This document shows, piece after piece, positions 24,515 through 34,384 of a stretch of 64,000 bases of DNA; the stretch's first letter is position 1; every line of letters begins with the position of its first letter. The DNA is from Streptomyces chryseus (GTDB lineage: Bacteria; Actinomycetota; Actinomycetes; Streptomycetales; Streptomycetaceae). The position numbers and the translations under genes were made by a program. Below the pieces are notes generated by a model that did not search any database, had not been told where the DNA came from, and saw only the letters and a list, made by a program, of their open reading frames with translations. The stretch is from positions 1 through 64,000 of the forward strand of contig NZ_BMVO01000009.1 of NCBI RefSeq assembly GCF_014650755.1. The letters are read 5' to 3'.

Positions 24515-25371
24515 CCGCCACACCAGCGAATCAAGAGGTGAGCCTGGGGATGCCGCAGCTCCCCGCTCCCGACTACCCGGCCGACGTACGCGCCCGGCTC
24601 GACGCGGACGCCAAGGAGGTCGTGGCCCGCTACCCCGACAGCCGGTCCGCCCTGCTGCCGCTGCTGCACCTCGTGCAGTCGCAGGAGGGGTACGTCACCC
24701 GCACCGGCGTCCGGTTCTGCGCCGAGACGCTGGGCCTGACCACCGCCGAGGTCACCGCCGTCTCCACCTTCTACTCGATGTACCGGCGCAAGCCGGGCGG
24801 CGACTACCAGGTGGGCGTCTGCACCAACACGCTGTGCGCGGTGATGGGCGGCGACGCGATCTTCGACGAGCTGAAGCAGCACCTCGGCGTCGGCAACAAC
24901 GAGACGACCGAGGACGGCAGCGTCACCCTCGAACACATCGAGTGCAACGCGGCCTGCGACTTCGCACCCGTGGTGATGGTCAACTGGGAGTTCTTCGACG
25001 ACCAGACGCCCGAGTCCGCCAAGCGCCTCGTCGACGACCTGCGGGCGGGACGACCCGTGCGGCCCACCCGCGGCGCGCCCCTGTGCACGTACAAGGAGAC
25101 CGCCCGCATCCTGGCCGGCTTCCCCGACGAGCGCCCCGGCGCGGTCGAGGCGACCGGGGGCGCCGGGCCCGCCTCGCTCATCGGCCTCAAGCTCGCCAAG
25201 GGCGAGACGCCGCAGCACCGTGTGGTCCACCCGCGCGCGGAGACCCCGCACGACGGGCCGCCGCACGATCCTTCGCCGTCCGAGCACCTCAGCTCGCACG
25301 ACGCTCCGCAGCAGACCTCGGCGTCCGACCCCGCTCACCCGGCCGGACCGGAAACCGAGGAGGGGGAGTGA
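24511..25371 (+). CDS. nuoE: NADH-quinone oxidoreductase subunit E (operon 1)
   Basis: 286-residue 24-kDa-type subunit with a thioredoxin-like [2Fe-2S] domain in the NADH module. Cluster ligands are the cysteines of VCTNTLC and of ECNAAC. The core ends near residue 190; a Pro/His/Ser/Glu-rich C-terminal extension of about 90 residues follows, without recognisable domain. The GTG overlaps nuoD by 4 nt, and the stop overlaps the nuoF ATG by 1 nt. Confidence 0.95.
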   Translation: MTATPANQEVSLGMPQLPAPDYPADVRARLDADAKEVVARYPDSRSALLPLLHLVQSQEGYVTRTGVRFCAETLGLTTAEVTAVSTFYSMYRRKPGGDYQVGVCTNTLCAVMGGDAIFDELKQHLGVGNNETTEDGSVTLEHIECNAACDFAPVVMVNWEFFDDQTPESAKRLVDDLRAGRPVRPTRGAPLCTYKETARILAGFPDERPGAVEATGGAGPASLIGLKLAKGETPQHRVVHPRAETPHDGPPHDPSPSEHLSSHDAPQQTSASDPAHPAGPETEEGE

Positions 25372-26729
25372 TGACCTTGGCAGCCGAGATCAACGAGACC
25401 AGCCCGGAGAAGCTGCTCTCACCCGTCCTGTCGGCGTTCTGGGACGAGCCCGGGTCCTGGACCCTGGACACCTACCGGCGGCACGAGGGGTACGAGGGCC
25501 TGCGCAAGGCCCTCGCCATGTCCCCGGACGACCTCATCGCGTACGTCAAGGACTCCGGTCTGCGCGGTCGCGGCGGCGCGGGCTTCCCCACCGGCATGAA
25601 GTGGCAGTTCATCCCGCAGGGCGACGGCAAGCCGCACTACCTCGTGGTCAACGCCGACGAGTCGGAGCCGGGGACCTGCAAGGACATCCCGCTCCTCTTC
25701 GCCAACCCGCACTCCCTCATCGAGGGCATCGTGATCGCCTGCTACGCGATCCGGTCGAACCACGCGTTCATCTACCTGCGCGGCGAAGTCGTCCCCGTAC
25801 TGCGCAGGCTGCACGAGGCCGTGCGGGAGGCATACGCGGCGGGCTACCTCGGCGAGAACATCCTCGGCAGCGGTCTCGACCTCGAACTCACCGTGCACGC
25901 GGGCGCGGGCGCGTACATCTGCGGTGAGGAGACCGCGCTGCTCGACTCGCTCGAAGGCCGGCGCGGCCAGCCCCGGCTGCGTCCCCCCTTCCCCGCCGTC
26001 GCGGGTCTTTACGCGTGTCCGACTGTGGTGAACAACGTCGAGTCCATCGCGTCCGTTCCCGCGATCCTCAACAAGGGCAAGGACTGGTTCCGTTCGATGG
26101 GCAGCGAGAAGTCCCCGGGCTTCACGCTGTACTCGCTGAGCGGCCACGTCACCAGCCCCGGCCAGTACGAGGCCCCGCTCGGCATCACGCTGCGCCAGCT
26201 GCTCGACATGAGTGGCGGCATCCGGGCCGGCCACCGGCTGAAGTTCTGGACGCCCGGCGGCTCCTCGACGCCGATGTTCACCGACGAGCACCTCGACGTA
26301 CCGCTCGACTACGAGGGCGTCGGCGCGGCGGGCTCGATGCTCGGCACCAAGGCGCTCCAGTGCTTCGACGAGACGACGTGCGTGGTGCGGGCGGTGACCC
26401 GCTGGACCGAGTTCTACGCCCACGAGTCCTGCGGCAAGTGCACGCCCTGCCGCGAAGGGACGTACTGGCTCGTGCAGCTGCTGCGCGACATCGAGGCCGG
26501 CAAGGGCCGCATGAGCGATCTCGACAAGCTGAACGACATCGCCGACAACATCAACGGCAAGTCGTTCTGCGCGCTCGGCGACGGCGCCGCGTCCCCGATC
26601 TTCTCCTCGCTCAAGTACTTCCGGGCGGAGTACGAGCAGCACATCACCGGCAAGGGCTGCCCCTTCGACCCGGCCAAGTCGACCGTCTGGGCCGACAAGC
26701 CCGCCCACCCCACGGAGGTGAACGCATGA
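25371..26729 (+). CDS. nuoF: NADH-quinone oxidoreductase subunit F (operon 1)
   Basis: 452-residue 51-kDa-type subunit that binds NADH and FMN and one [4Fe-4S] cluster. The nucleotide-binding glycine motif GLRGRGGAGFPTGMKW is at about residues 60-75. NADESEPGTCKD and GAYICGEETALLDSLEG follow, and the cluster motif ESCGKCTPCREGT is at about residues 350-362. The ATG at 25371 has GAGGGGGAG upstream. It is the entry point for NADH electrons. Confidence 0.97.
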   Translation: MTLAAEINETSPEKLLSPVLSAFWDEPGSWTLDTYRRHEGYEGLRKALAMSPDDLIAYVKDSGLRGRGGAGFPTGMKWQFIPQGDGKPHYLVVNADESEPGTCKDIPLLFANPHSLIEGIVIACYAIRSNHAFIYLRGEVVPVLRRLHEAVREAYAAGYLGENILGSGLDLELTVHAGAGAYICGEETALLDSLEGRRGQPRLRPPFPAVAGLYACPTVVNNVESIASVPAILNKGKDWFRSMGSEKSPGFTLYSLSGHVTSPGQYEAPLGITLRQLLDMSGGIRAGHRLKFWTPGGSSTPMFTDEHLDVPLDYEGVGAAGSMLGTKALQCFDETTCVVRAVTRWTEFYAHESCGKCTPCREGTYWLVQLLRDIEAGKGRMSDLDKLNDIADNINGKSFCALGDGAASPIFSSLKYFRAEYEQHITGKGCPFDPAKSTVWADKPAHPTEVNA

Positions 26730-29257
26730 CCGTCACGACAAGTGCTCCCTCCGGAGGCGGCGAGGCGGCGGTCCCGCCCGAAGATCTGGTGTCCCTGACG
26801 ATCGACGGCATCGAGATCTCCGTCCCCAAGGGGACGCTGGTCATCCGGGCCGCCGAACTGCTGGGCATCGAGATCCCGCGCTTCTGCGACCACCCGCTCC
26901 TCGATCCGGCCGGCGCCTGCCGTCAGTGCATCGTCGAGGTGGAGGGCCAGCGCAAGCCCATGGCGTCGTGCACCATCACCTGCACCGACGGCATGGTCGT
27001 CAAGTCCCAGCTCTCCTCGCCGGTCGCCGAGAAGGCGCAGCGCGGTGTGATGGAACTGCTGCTGATCAACCACCCGCTGGACTGCCCGGTCTGCGACAAG
27101 GGCGGCGAGTGCCCGCTCCAGAACCAGGCCATGTCCCACGGCGACGCGGAGTCCCGCTTCGAGGGCAAGAAGCGGACGTTCGAGAAGCCCGTCCCGATCT
27201 CCACGCAGGTGCTGCTGGACCGCGAGCGGTGCGTGCTGTGCGCGCGCTGCACCCGCTTCTCCAACCAGATCGCCGGCGACCCGATGATCGAGCTGATCGA
27301 GCGCGGCGCGCTCCAGCAGGTCGGCACCGGCGAGGGCGACCCCTTCCAGTCGTACTTCTCCGGGAACACCATCCAGATCTGCCCGGTGGGCGCGCTGACC
27401 TCGGCGGCGTACCGCTTCCGGTCGCGGCCCTTCGACCTCGTGTCGTCGCCGTCCGTCTGCGAGCACTGCGCGGGCGGCTGCGCGACCCGCACCGACCACC
27501 GGCGCGGCAAGGTCATGCGGCGCATGGCGGCCGACGACCCCGAGGTCAACGAGGAGTGGATCTGCGACAAGGGGCGCTTCGGCTTCCGTTACGCGCAGCG
27601 CCCCGACCGCCTCACCACTCCGCTCGTACGCAATGAGGCGGGCGTACTGGAGCCGGCGAGCTGGCCCGAGGCGCTGGAAGCGGCGGCCCGGGGGCTCTCG
27701 GCGGCGCGTGGGCGGGCCGGTGTCCTGACCGGCGGCCGGCTCACCGTCGAGGACGCGTACGCGTACGCCAAGTTCGCCCGCGTCGCCCTGGACACCAACG
27801 ACATCGACTTCCGGGCCCGCGCGCACAGCGGCGAGGAGGCCGACTTCCTGGCGTCGCGGGTGGCCGGGCGCGGACGCGACCTCGACGGCAGCGGTGTCAC
27901 GTACACGGCGCTGGAGAAGGCGCCCGCCGTACTGCTCGTCGGCATCGAGTCCGAGGAGGAGGCCCCCGGCGTCTTCCTGCGGCTGCGCAAGGCCCACCGC
28001 AAGCACGGGCAGCGCACCTTCGCCGTCGCGACGCACGCCACCCGGGGCCTGACGAAGGCGGGCGGCACACTGCTCCCCGCCGCGCCCGGCACCGAACCGG
28101 AGTGGCTCGACGCGATCGCCGACCGCACCGAGCTGGGCGGCGACGGGAACGCCGCCGCCGAAGCGCTGCGCGGCGAGGGCGCCGTGATCGTCGTAGGCGA
28201 GCGGCTGGCCGCCGTGCCCGGCGCGTACACCGCCGCGGTACGGGCCGCCACCGCGACCGGCGCCGCCCTGGTGTGGATCCCGCGCCGGGCCGGTGAGCGC
28301 GGGGCCGTCGAGGCGGGCGCGCTGCCTTCGCTGCTGCCCGGCGGCCGCCCGGCGACCGACCCGCGCGCGCGGGACGAGGTCGCGGCGGTCTGGGGCGTGG
28401 CCGAACTGCCGAGCCGATACGGGCGCGACACCGGCCAGATCATCGAGGCCGCGGCCACCGGTGAACTGGCCGCGCTGCTCGTCGCGGGCGTCGAGGTCGC
28501 GGACCTTCCCGACCCGCCGCGCGCGCGGGAAGCCCTCGGCCAGGCCGGGTTCATCGTCTCGCTGGAACTGCGGCCCAGCGAGGTGACCGACCGCGCGGAC
28601 GTCGTCCTTCCGGTCGCCGCCGTCGCGGAGAAGTCCGGCACCTTCCTCAACTGGGAGGGCCGGGCCCGGATGTTCGAGGCCGCGCTCAAGCCCGACCAGA
28701 TGACGCGCACGCTCGCCCCCGGCGACGCGCGCGTGCTGCACATGCTGGCGGATGCTCTCGCCCGCGCCGGAGGCGCTGACAAATACAGTCACTTCGCGCT
28801 GCCGGACGTACGGGCCGTACGCCGCGAGATGGACCGCCTCGGCGCCTGGGGCGGGGCCCACGCCACCGACCCCGCCGAGTCCGCCCTGCCGCTGCCGCGC
28901 CCCGGCGCCGGCGAGGCAGTGCTCGCGGGGCACCGGCTGTTGCTCGACCAGGGCCGGCTCCAGGACGGCGACGAGGCGCTCGCGGGCACCCGCCACACGC
29001 CGGTGGCCCGGCTCTCCGCGACCACCGCGGCCGGTACCGGCGTGAAGGACGGCGACCTGCTCGCCGTCACCGGCCCTGCCGGAACCGTCGAACTGCCGCT
29101 CCTGGTCACGGCGATGCCGGACCGCGTGGTGTGGCTGCCGCTGAACTCCACGGGCGGCGGCGTCGCCACCGACACCGGCGCGGTCCCCGGACAGGTCGTC
29201 CACATCGGCCCGGCCGCCCCCGCCTCCGTCACCGACGTACCGGAGGTGCTCGCGTGA
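26726..29257 (+). CDS. nuoG: NADH-quinone oxidoreductase subunit G (operon 1)
   Basis: 843-residue 75-kDa-type subunit that carries the chain of iron-sulfur clusters. The N-terminal [2Fe-2S] ferredoxin domain has FCDHPLL and ACRQCIVE. The following region has HPLDCPVCDKGGECPLQ, CVLCARCTRF and the molybdopterin-oxidoreductase-like cluster CEHCAGGC. The C-terminal half resembles molybdopterin enzymes without the cofactor-binding function and ends in an MopB-type domain. It overlaps nuoF by 4 nt and nuoH by 4 nt. Confidence 0.96.
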   Translation: MTVTTSAPSGGGEAAVPPEDLVSLTIDGIEISVPKGTLVIRAAELLGIEIPRFCDHPLLDPAGACRQCIVEVEGQRKPMASCTITCTDGMVVKSQLSSPVAEKAQRGVMELLLINHPLDCPVCDKGGECPLQNQAMSHGDAESRFEGKKRTFEKPVPISTQVLLDRERCVLCARCTRFSNQIAGDPMIELIERGALQQVGTGEGDPFQSYFSGNTIQICPVGALTSAAYRFRSRPFDLVSSPSVCEHCAGGCATRTDHRRGKVMRRMAADDPEVNEEWICDKGRFGFRYAQRPDRLTTPLVRNEAGVLEPASWPEALEAAARGLSAARGRAGVLTGGRLTVEDAYAYAKFARVALDTNDIDFRARAHSGEEADFLASRVAGRGRDLDGSGVTYTALEKAPAVLLVGIESEEEAPGVFLRLRKAHRKHGQRTFAVATHATRGLTKAGGTLLPAAPGTEPEWLDAIADRTELGGDGNAAAEALRGEGAVIVVGERLAAVPGAYTAAVRAATATGAALVWIPRRAGERGAVEAGALPSLLPGGRPATDPRARDEVAAVWGVAELPSRYGRDTGQIIEAAATGELAALLVAGVEVADLPDPPRAREALGQAGFIVSLELRPSEVTDRADVVLPVAAVAEKSGTFLNWEGRARMFEAALKPDQMTRTLAPGDARVLHMLADALARAGGADKYSHFALPDVRAVRREMDRLGAWGGAHATDPAESALPLPRPGAGEAVLAGHRLLLDQGRLQDGDEALAGTRHTPVARLSATTAAGTGVKDGDLLAVTGPAGTVELPLLVTAMPDRVVWLPLNSTGGGVATDTGAVPGQVVHIGPAAPASVTDVPEVLA

Positions 29258-30615
29258 ACACGATGCTTCTCGCGGCCGAGGACCTGTCCATGTTCGGGCG
29301 CGACCCGTGGTGGCTCGTCGCGGTCAAGGCCGTCTTCTGCTTCGCCTTCCTGATGATCACCGTGCTCTTCTCCATCGTGTGGGAGCGCAAGGTCGTCGCC
29401 TGGATGCAGCTGCGCATCGGCCCCAACCGGCACGGTCCGTGGGGCCTCCTCCAGTCCCTCGCGGACGGCGTCAAGCTGATGCTCAAGGAGGACGTGATCG
29501 TCAAGCGGGCGGACAAGGTGGTCTACATCCTTGCCCCGGTCGTCGCGGCGATCCCGGCCTTCATGGCGATCGCGGTCATCCCGTTCGGACCGGCCGGCAA
29601 CGAGGTCTCGATCTTCGGGCAGCGCACCACGATGCAGCTGACCGACCTGCCGATCGCGATGCTCTACATCCTCGCCGTCGCGGCGGTCGGCATCTACGGC
29701 ATCGTCCTCGCGGGCTGGTCCTCCGGATCCACGTACCCGCTGCTCGGCGGCCTGCGTTCCTGCGCGCAGATGATCTCGTACGAGATCGCCATGGGCGCGG
29801 CCTTCGCCTCGGTGTTCCTCTACTCCGGGTCGATGTCGACCTCGGCGATCGTCGAGGCGCAGCAGGACCGCTGGTTCATCATCCTGCTGCCGGTGTCCTT
29901 CATCATCTACGTGGTCACGATGGTGGGCGAGACGAACCGCGCCCCCTTCGACATGCCGGAGTCCGAGGGCGACCTGGTCGGCGGCTTCAACACCGAGTAC
30001 TCGTCGATCAAGTTCGCGCTGTTCATGCTGGCGGAGTACGTCAACATGGTCACCGTCTCGGCGGTCTCGGTCACCCTCTTCCTGGGCGGCTGGCGGGCCC
30101 CGTACCCGATCAGCGCCTTCTGGGAGGGCGCGAACCACGGCTGGTGGCCGATGCTCTGGTTCGTCGTCAAGGTCCAGCTGCTGTTGTTCTTCTTCATCTG
30201 GCTGCGCGGCACGCTGCCCCGCGTGCGCTACGACCAGCTGATGAAGCTGGGCTGGAAGGTCCTGATCCCGGTCTCGGTGGTCTGGCTGATGCTGGTCGCC
30301 ACGGTGCGCGCGATGCGCAACGAGAACATGGAATTCCAGAACATCGTGCTGTACGTCGCCGGGGCGATCGTCGCGATCCTGCTGCTGTCCTTCGTCGCGG
30401 ACATCTTCCGCGACAAGAAGGAGAAGGAGAGGGCCGCGAAGGACGGGGACGAACCACCCGCCTTCGACCCGATGGCGGGCGGATTCCCGGTGCCTCCGCT
30501 GCCCGGGCAGGAGTTGCCACCGGTGCCCCGCAGGCGGCCGCGCCACGAGCGCGAGCTGATTGTCAGTGGTGGGCCGGACACTAAGAGTGACGGCAAGGAG
30601 GCCGACGATGCCTGA
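29254..30615 (+). CDS. nuoH: NADH-quinone oxidoreductase subunit H (operon 1)
   Basis: 453-residue membrane subunit that completes the quinone chamber. Eight or so membrane helices are evident. Conserved loops are WMQLRIGPNRHGPWG, DLPIAMLYILAVAA, and the acidic quinone-site loop TNRAPFDMPESEGDLVGGF with NTEYSS. A charged, proline-rich tail of about 60 residues is cytoplasmic. It starts by GTGA overlap with nuoG and ends 8 bp inside nuoI. Confidence 0.96.
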   Translation: MNTMLLAAEDLSMFGRDPWWLVAVKAVFCFAFLMITVLFSIVWERKVVAWMQLRIGPNRHGPWGLLQSLADGVKLMLKEDVIVKRADKVVYILAPVVAAIPAFMAIAVIPFGPAGNEVSIFGQRTTMQLTDLPIAMLYILAVAAVGIYGIVLAGWSSGSTYPLLGGLRSCAQMISYEIAMGAAFASVFLYSGSMSTSAIVEAQQDRWFIILLPVSFIIYVVTMVGETNRAPFDMPESEGDLVGGFNTEYSSIKFALFMLAEYVNMVTVSAVSVTLFLGGWRAPYPISAFWEGANHGWWPMLWFVVKVQLLLFFFIWLRGTLPRVRYDQLMKLGWKVLIPVSVVWLMLVATVRAMRNENMEFQNIVLYVAGAIVAILLLSFVADIFRDKKEKERAAKDGDEPPAFDPMAGGFPVPPLPGQELPPVPRRRPRHERELIVSGGPDTKSDGKEADDA

Positions 30616-31258
30616 CACCCCAAAGCCGGGGGAAGCCCCCCGGACGCCCTGGCAGAATCCGGTGGCCGGCTTCGGCGTGACCTTCAAGGCCATGTTCAAG
30701 AAGCGGCTGACCGAGCAGTACCCGGAACAGCAGAAGACGACGGCGCCGCGCTTCCACGGCCGGCACCAGCTCAACCGCCACCCGGACGGTCTGGAGAAGT
30801 GCATCGGGTGCGAGCTGTGCGCCTGGGCCTGTCCGGCCGACGCGATCTACGTGGAGGGCGCGGAGAACACCGAGGAGGAGCGTTACTCCCCGGGCGAGCG
30901 CTACGGCCGCGTCTACCAGATCAACTACGCCCGCTGCATTCTGTGCGGGCTGTGCATCGAGGCGTGCCCCACCCGCGCGCTGACCATGACCAACGAGTTC
31001 GAACTGGCCGACAGCAGCCGCGAGTCGCTCATCTACACCAAGGAGCAGCTCCTCGCCGGCCTGGAGGAGGGCATGGTCGAGGCGCCGCACTCGATCTTCC
31101 CCGGCACGGACGAACAGGACTACTACCGGGGCCTGGTGACCGAAGCCGCGCCGAACACGGAGCGGCAGGTGGCGCACAGCAGGGGCGAGCGGCCCCAGGA
31201 GGCCGCGTCGACCTTCGGTGAGGGCGAGCCGACGACGGAGAAGGTGGTCGGGGGATGA
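30608..31258 (+). CDS. nuoI: NADH-quinone oxidoreductase subunit I (operon 1)
   Basis: 216-residue two-cluster ferredoxin subunit. Both [4Fe-4S] motifs are complete: CIGCELCAWACP and CILCGLCIEACP. The N-terminal helix FGVTFKAMFKKRLTEQYPE lies on the membrane. The ATG at 30608 is inside the end of nuoH. The C-terminal 60 residues are an acidic extension. It links NuoG clusters to N2 in NuoB. Confidence 0.96.
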   Translation: MPDTPKPGEAPRTPWQNPVAGFGVTFKAMFKKRLTEQYPEQQKTTAPRFHGRHQLNRHPDGLEKCIGCELCAWACPADAIYVEGAENTEEERYSPGERYGRVYQINYARCILCGLCIEACPTRALTMTNEFELADSSRESLIYTKEQLLAGLEEGMVEAPHSIFPGTDEQDYYRGLVTEAAPNTERQVAHSRGERPQEAASTFGEGEPTTEKVVGG

Positions 31259-32100
31259 ACGCTCTCGCCGCCTCCGCCACGTCGACGGGCGAGGCCGTGC
31301 AGTTCTGGATCCTCGGTACGGTCGCCGTCATCGGCGCCCTGTGCACGATCCTGATGAAGAAGGCGGTGCACAGCGCGCTGTGCCTGGCCGGGACGATGAT
31401 CGTCCTGGCCGTCTTCTACCTCGCCAACGGCGCGTACTTCCTCGGCGTCGTCCAGATCGTCGTCTACACCGGCGCGATCATGATGCTGTTCCTCTTCGTC
31501 GTCATGCTCGTCGGTGTCACCGCCGCCGACTCCCTGAAGGAGACGCTCAAGGGCCAGCGCTGGCTGGCCGCCGGCTGCGGTCTCGGGTTCGGGATCCTGT
31601 TGATGGCCGGCATCGGGCAGGCCTCGCTGTCCACCTTCAACGGGCTGGGCACGGCGAACGCCGCCGCCGGCGGCAACGTCGAGGGCCTGGCCGAACTCAT
31701 CTTCACCAAGTACGTCTTCGCCTTCGAGCTCACCGGCGCCCTGCTGATCACGGCGACGGTCGGCGCGATGGTGCTCACGCACCGCGAGCGCACCGAGCGC
31801 GCGAAGACGCAACGGGAGATGTCCCAGGAGCGCGTACGCGGCAAGCACCTGCCGCCGCTGCCCGCGCCCGGGGTGTACGCCCGGCACAACGCGGTGGACA
31901 TCGCCGGTCTGCTGCCGGACGGCACGCCGTCGGAGCTCACGGTCAACAAGACGCTGCGCGGACGCGGTCAGATCCGCGACGTGTCGAGCGAGGCGATGGC
32001 CGACCTCAAGGCGCTGGAGCAGCGCTCCGAGGAGCGGCTCGGCCGCGAGGCCGGCCGTGCGAACGGCCGGGACCAGGACGAATCGGAGGTCGCCAAGTGA
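31255..32100 (+). CDS. nuoJ: NADH-quinone oxidoreductase subunit J (operon 1)
   Basis: 281-residue membrane subunit with five predicted helices in the first 175 residues (FWILGTVAVIGALCTILM; ALCLAGTMIVLAVFYLA; VQIVVYTGAIMMLFLFVVML; GFGILLMAGIGQA; and GALLITATVGAMVL). The third is the conserved pi-bulge helix. A cytoplasmic tail of about 100 residues, typical for Streptomyces, follows. The start overlaps nuoI by 4 nt. Confidence 0.95.
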   Translation: MNALAASATSTGEAVQFWILGTVAVIGALCTILMKKAVHSALCLAGTMIVLAVFYLANGAYFLGVVQIVVYTGAIMMLFLFVVMLVGVTAADSLKETLKGQRWLAAGCGLGFGILLMAGIGQASLSTFNGLGTANAAAGGNVEGLAELIFTKYVFAFELTGALLITATVGAMVLTHRERTERAKTQREMSQERVRGKHLPPLPAPGVYARHNAVDIAGLLPDGTPSELTVNKTLRGRGQIRDVSSEAMADLKALEQRSEERLGREAGRANGRDQDESEVAK

Positions 32101-32396
32101 ATCCGGTCAACTACCTGTATCTCGCGGCGCTGTTGTTCACCATCGGCGCGGCGGGAGTGCTGATCCGGCGGAACGCGATCGTCGTCTTCATGTGCGTCGA
32201 GCTGATGCTCAACGCCTGCAACCTCGCGTTCGTCGCCTTCTCCCGGATGCACGGCAATCTCGACGGTCAGATCATCGCGTTCTTCACGATGGTGGTCGCC
32301 GCCGCCGAGGTCGTGGTGGGTCTGGCGATCATCGTGTCGCTGTTCCGGTCCCGCCACTCGGCCTCGGTCGACGACGCCAGCCTGATGAAGCTGTAA
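32097..32396 (+). CDS. nuoK: NADH-quinone oxidoreductase subunit K (operon 1)
   Basis: 99-residue, three-helix, antiporter-like small subunit. Conserved membrane glutamates are visible in FMCVELMLNACNLAF and in MVVAAAEVVVGLAI. Length is exactly typical. It starts by GTGA overlap with nuoJ, and nuoL follows 15 bp later. Confidence 0.96.
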   Translation: MNPVNYLYLAALLFTIGAAGVLIRRNAIVVFMCVELMLNACNLAFVAFSRMHGNLDGQIIAFFTMVVAAAEVVVGLAIIVSLFRSRHSASVDDASLMKL

Positions 32397-32411
32397 GGGG
32401 TCGCAAGAATC

Positions 32412-34379
32412 GTGGAGAACTTGATTGCGCTGCTCGTAGCGGCGCCTTTGCTCGGAGCGGCGGTCCTGCTGTGCGGCGGGCGGCGGCTCGACCGGGTCGG
32501 CCACTGGATCGGCACAGCGCTCGCGGCGGCCTCGTTCGTGCTCGGACTGGTCCTGTTCGGCGCGATGCTGGGGTACGACGTCGAGGCGCGGACGATGCGT
32601 CAGCACCTCTACACCTGGGTTCCCGTGGAGGGCTTCCAGGGGGACATCGCGTTCCAGCTCGACCAGCTGTCGATGACGTTCGTGCTGCTGATCACGGGTG
32701 TGGGCACGCTGATCCACCTGTACTCGATCGGCTACATGGAGCACGACGAGCGCCGTCGCCGCTTCTTCGGCTACCTGAACCTCTTCCTCGCGGCGATGCT
32801 CCTGCTGGTCGTCGCCGACAACTATCTGCTGCTGTACTTCGGGTGGGAGGGCGTCGGCCTGGCGTCGTACCTGCTCATCGGCTTCTGGCAGCACAAGCCC
32901 AGCGCGGCGACGGCGGCCAAGAAGGCGTTCATCGTCAACCGCGTCGGCGACATCGGCCTGTCCATCGCCATCATGCTGATGTTCACCACCTTCGGGACCT
33001 TCGCCTTCGGGCCGGTCCTCGGGGCAGCCGGGGACGCGACCGAGGGCAAGATGACGGCCATCGGGCTGATGCTGCTGCTCGCCGCGTGCGGCAAGTCGGC
33101 GCAGGTGCCGCTCCAGTCGTGGCTCGGTGACGCGATGGAGGGCCCGACCCCGGTCTCCGCCCTCATCCACGCCGCCACCATGGTGACCGCCGGCGTCTAC
33201 CTCATCACCCGGTCCGGCGCGATCTTCAACGCCGCCCCCGACGCCCAGACGGCGGTCGTGGTGGTCGGCGCGGTCACGCTCCTCTTCGGTGCGATCGTCG
33301 GTTGCGCGAAGGACGACATCAAGAAGGCGCTGGCCGGCTCGACGATGTCGCAGATCGGCTACATGATCCTCGCGGCGGGCCTCGGCCCCATCGGCTACGC
33401 CTTCGCGATCATGCACCTGGTGACGCACGGCTTCTTCAAGGCGGGCCTCTTCCTCGGCGCCGGTTCGGTCATGCACGGCATGAACGACGAGGTCGACATG
33501 AGGAAGTACGGCGGCCTGCGGAAGTACATGCCGGTGACCTTCGTGACGTTCGGACTCGGCTATCTCGCGATCATCGGCTTCCCCGGGCTGTCCGGCTTCT
33601 TCTCCAAGGACAAGATCATCGAGGCGGCCTTCGCCTCGGGCGGCACGCAGGGCTGGATCCTCGGCACGGTGACGCTGCTGGGCGCGGGCATCACGGCGTA
33701 CTACATGACGCGCGTGATGATCCTGACGTTCTTCGGCGAGAAGCGCTGGCAGCCCGCCCCCGACCCGGACAAGGCGGCGAGTGTCGAGCCCGGCATCGAG
33801 GTCACGCCCGGCGCCGTGTCTGATCATGCCGCTGACGCGTCGGGGCCCCACCCGCACGAGTCGCCCAAGTCGATGACGATCCCGATGATCGTGCTCGCCT
33901 TCGGTTCGGTCTTCGCGGGAGGGTTCTTCAGCATCGGCGACCGGTTCGTGAACTGGCTGGAGCCGGTGACGCAGTTCGAGCACCCGCACCCGCCGATCAG
34001 CGTCCCGGTCATCACCGGCATGACGGTCGTCGTCCTGCTGGCCGGCGTCGCGATCGCGTACCTCCAATACGGACGCGGGCCCGTCCCGGTCGTCGCCCCG
34101 CGCGGCTCGCTGCTGACCCGCGCCGCCCGGCGCGACCTCCTCCAGGACGACTTCAACCACGTCGTCCTGGTCCGCGGCGGCGAGCACCTCACCCGCTCGC
34201 TGGTGTACGTCGACCACACCCTGGTCGACGGAGTGGTCAACGGAACGGCGGCCTCGGTCGGCGGGCTCTCCGGCCGGCTGCGCAAGCTGCAGAACGGCTA
34301 CGCCCGCTCGTACGCGGTCTCGATGTTCGGCGGTACGGCGATCCTCATTGCCGCGACCCTGCTGATGAGGGCGGTCTGA
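32412..34379 (+). CDS. nuoL: NADH-quinone oxidoreductase subunit L (operon 1)
   Basis: 655-residue distal proton-pumping subunit of the Mrp-antiporter family. Visible are LLYFGWEGVGLASYLLIGFW with the key glutamate, GKSAQVPLQSWLGDAMEGPTP, the Lys/His helix ATMVTAGVYLI, STMSQIGYMILAAGLG, and the C-terminal long helix region ending SMFGGTAILIAATLLM. A poorly conserved loop at residues about 450-490 carries Pro/Asp-rich sequence. The GTG start has only a distant GGGG. Confidence 0.96.
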   Translation: MENLIALLVAAPLLGAAVLLCGGRRLDRVGHWIGTALAAASFVLGLVLFGAMLGYDVEARTMRQHLYTWVPVEGFQGDIAFQLDQLSMTFVLLITGVGTLIHLYSIGYMEHDERRRRFFGYLNLFLAAMLLLVVADNYLLLYFGWEGVGLASYLLIGFWQHKPSAATAAKKAFIVNRVGDIGLSIAIMLMFTTFGTFAFGPVLGAAGDATEGKMTAIGLMLLLAACGKSAQVPLQSWLGDAMEGPTPVSALIHAATMVTAGVYLITRSGAIFNAAPDAQTAVVVVGAVTLLFGAIVGCAKDDIKKALAGSTMSQIGYMILAAGLGPIGYAFAIMHLVTHGFFKAGLFLGAGSVMHGMNDEVDMRKYGGLRKYMPVTFVTFGLGYLAIIGFPGLSGFFSKDKIIEAAFASGGTQGWILGTVTLLGAGITAYYMTRVMILTFFGEKRWQPAPDPDKAASVEPGIEVTPGAVSDHAADASGPHPHESPKSMTIPMIVLAFGSVFAGGFFSIGDRFVNWLEPVTQFEHPHPPISVPVITGMTVVVLLAGVAIAYLQYGRGPVPVVAPRGSLLTRAARRDLLQDDFNHVVLVRGGEHLTRSLVYVDHTLVDGVVNGTAASVGGLSGRLRKLQNGYARSYAVSMFGGTAILIAATLLMRAV

Positions 34380-34384
34380 TCACG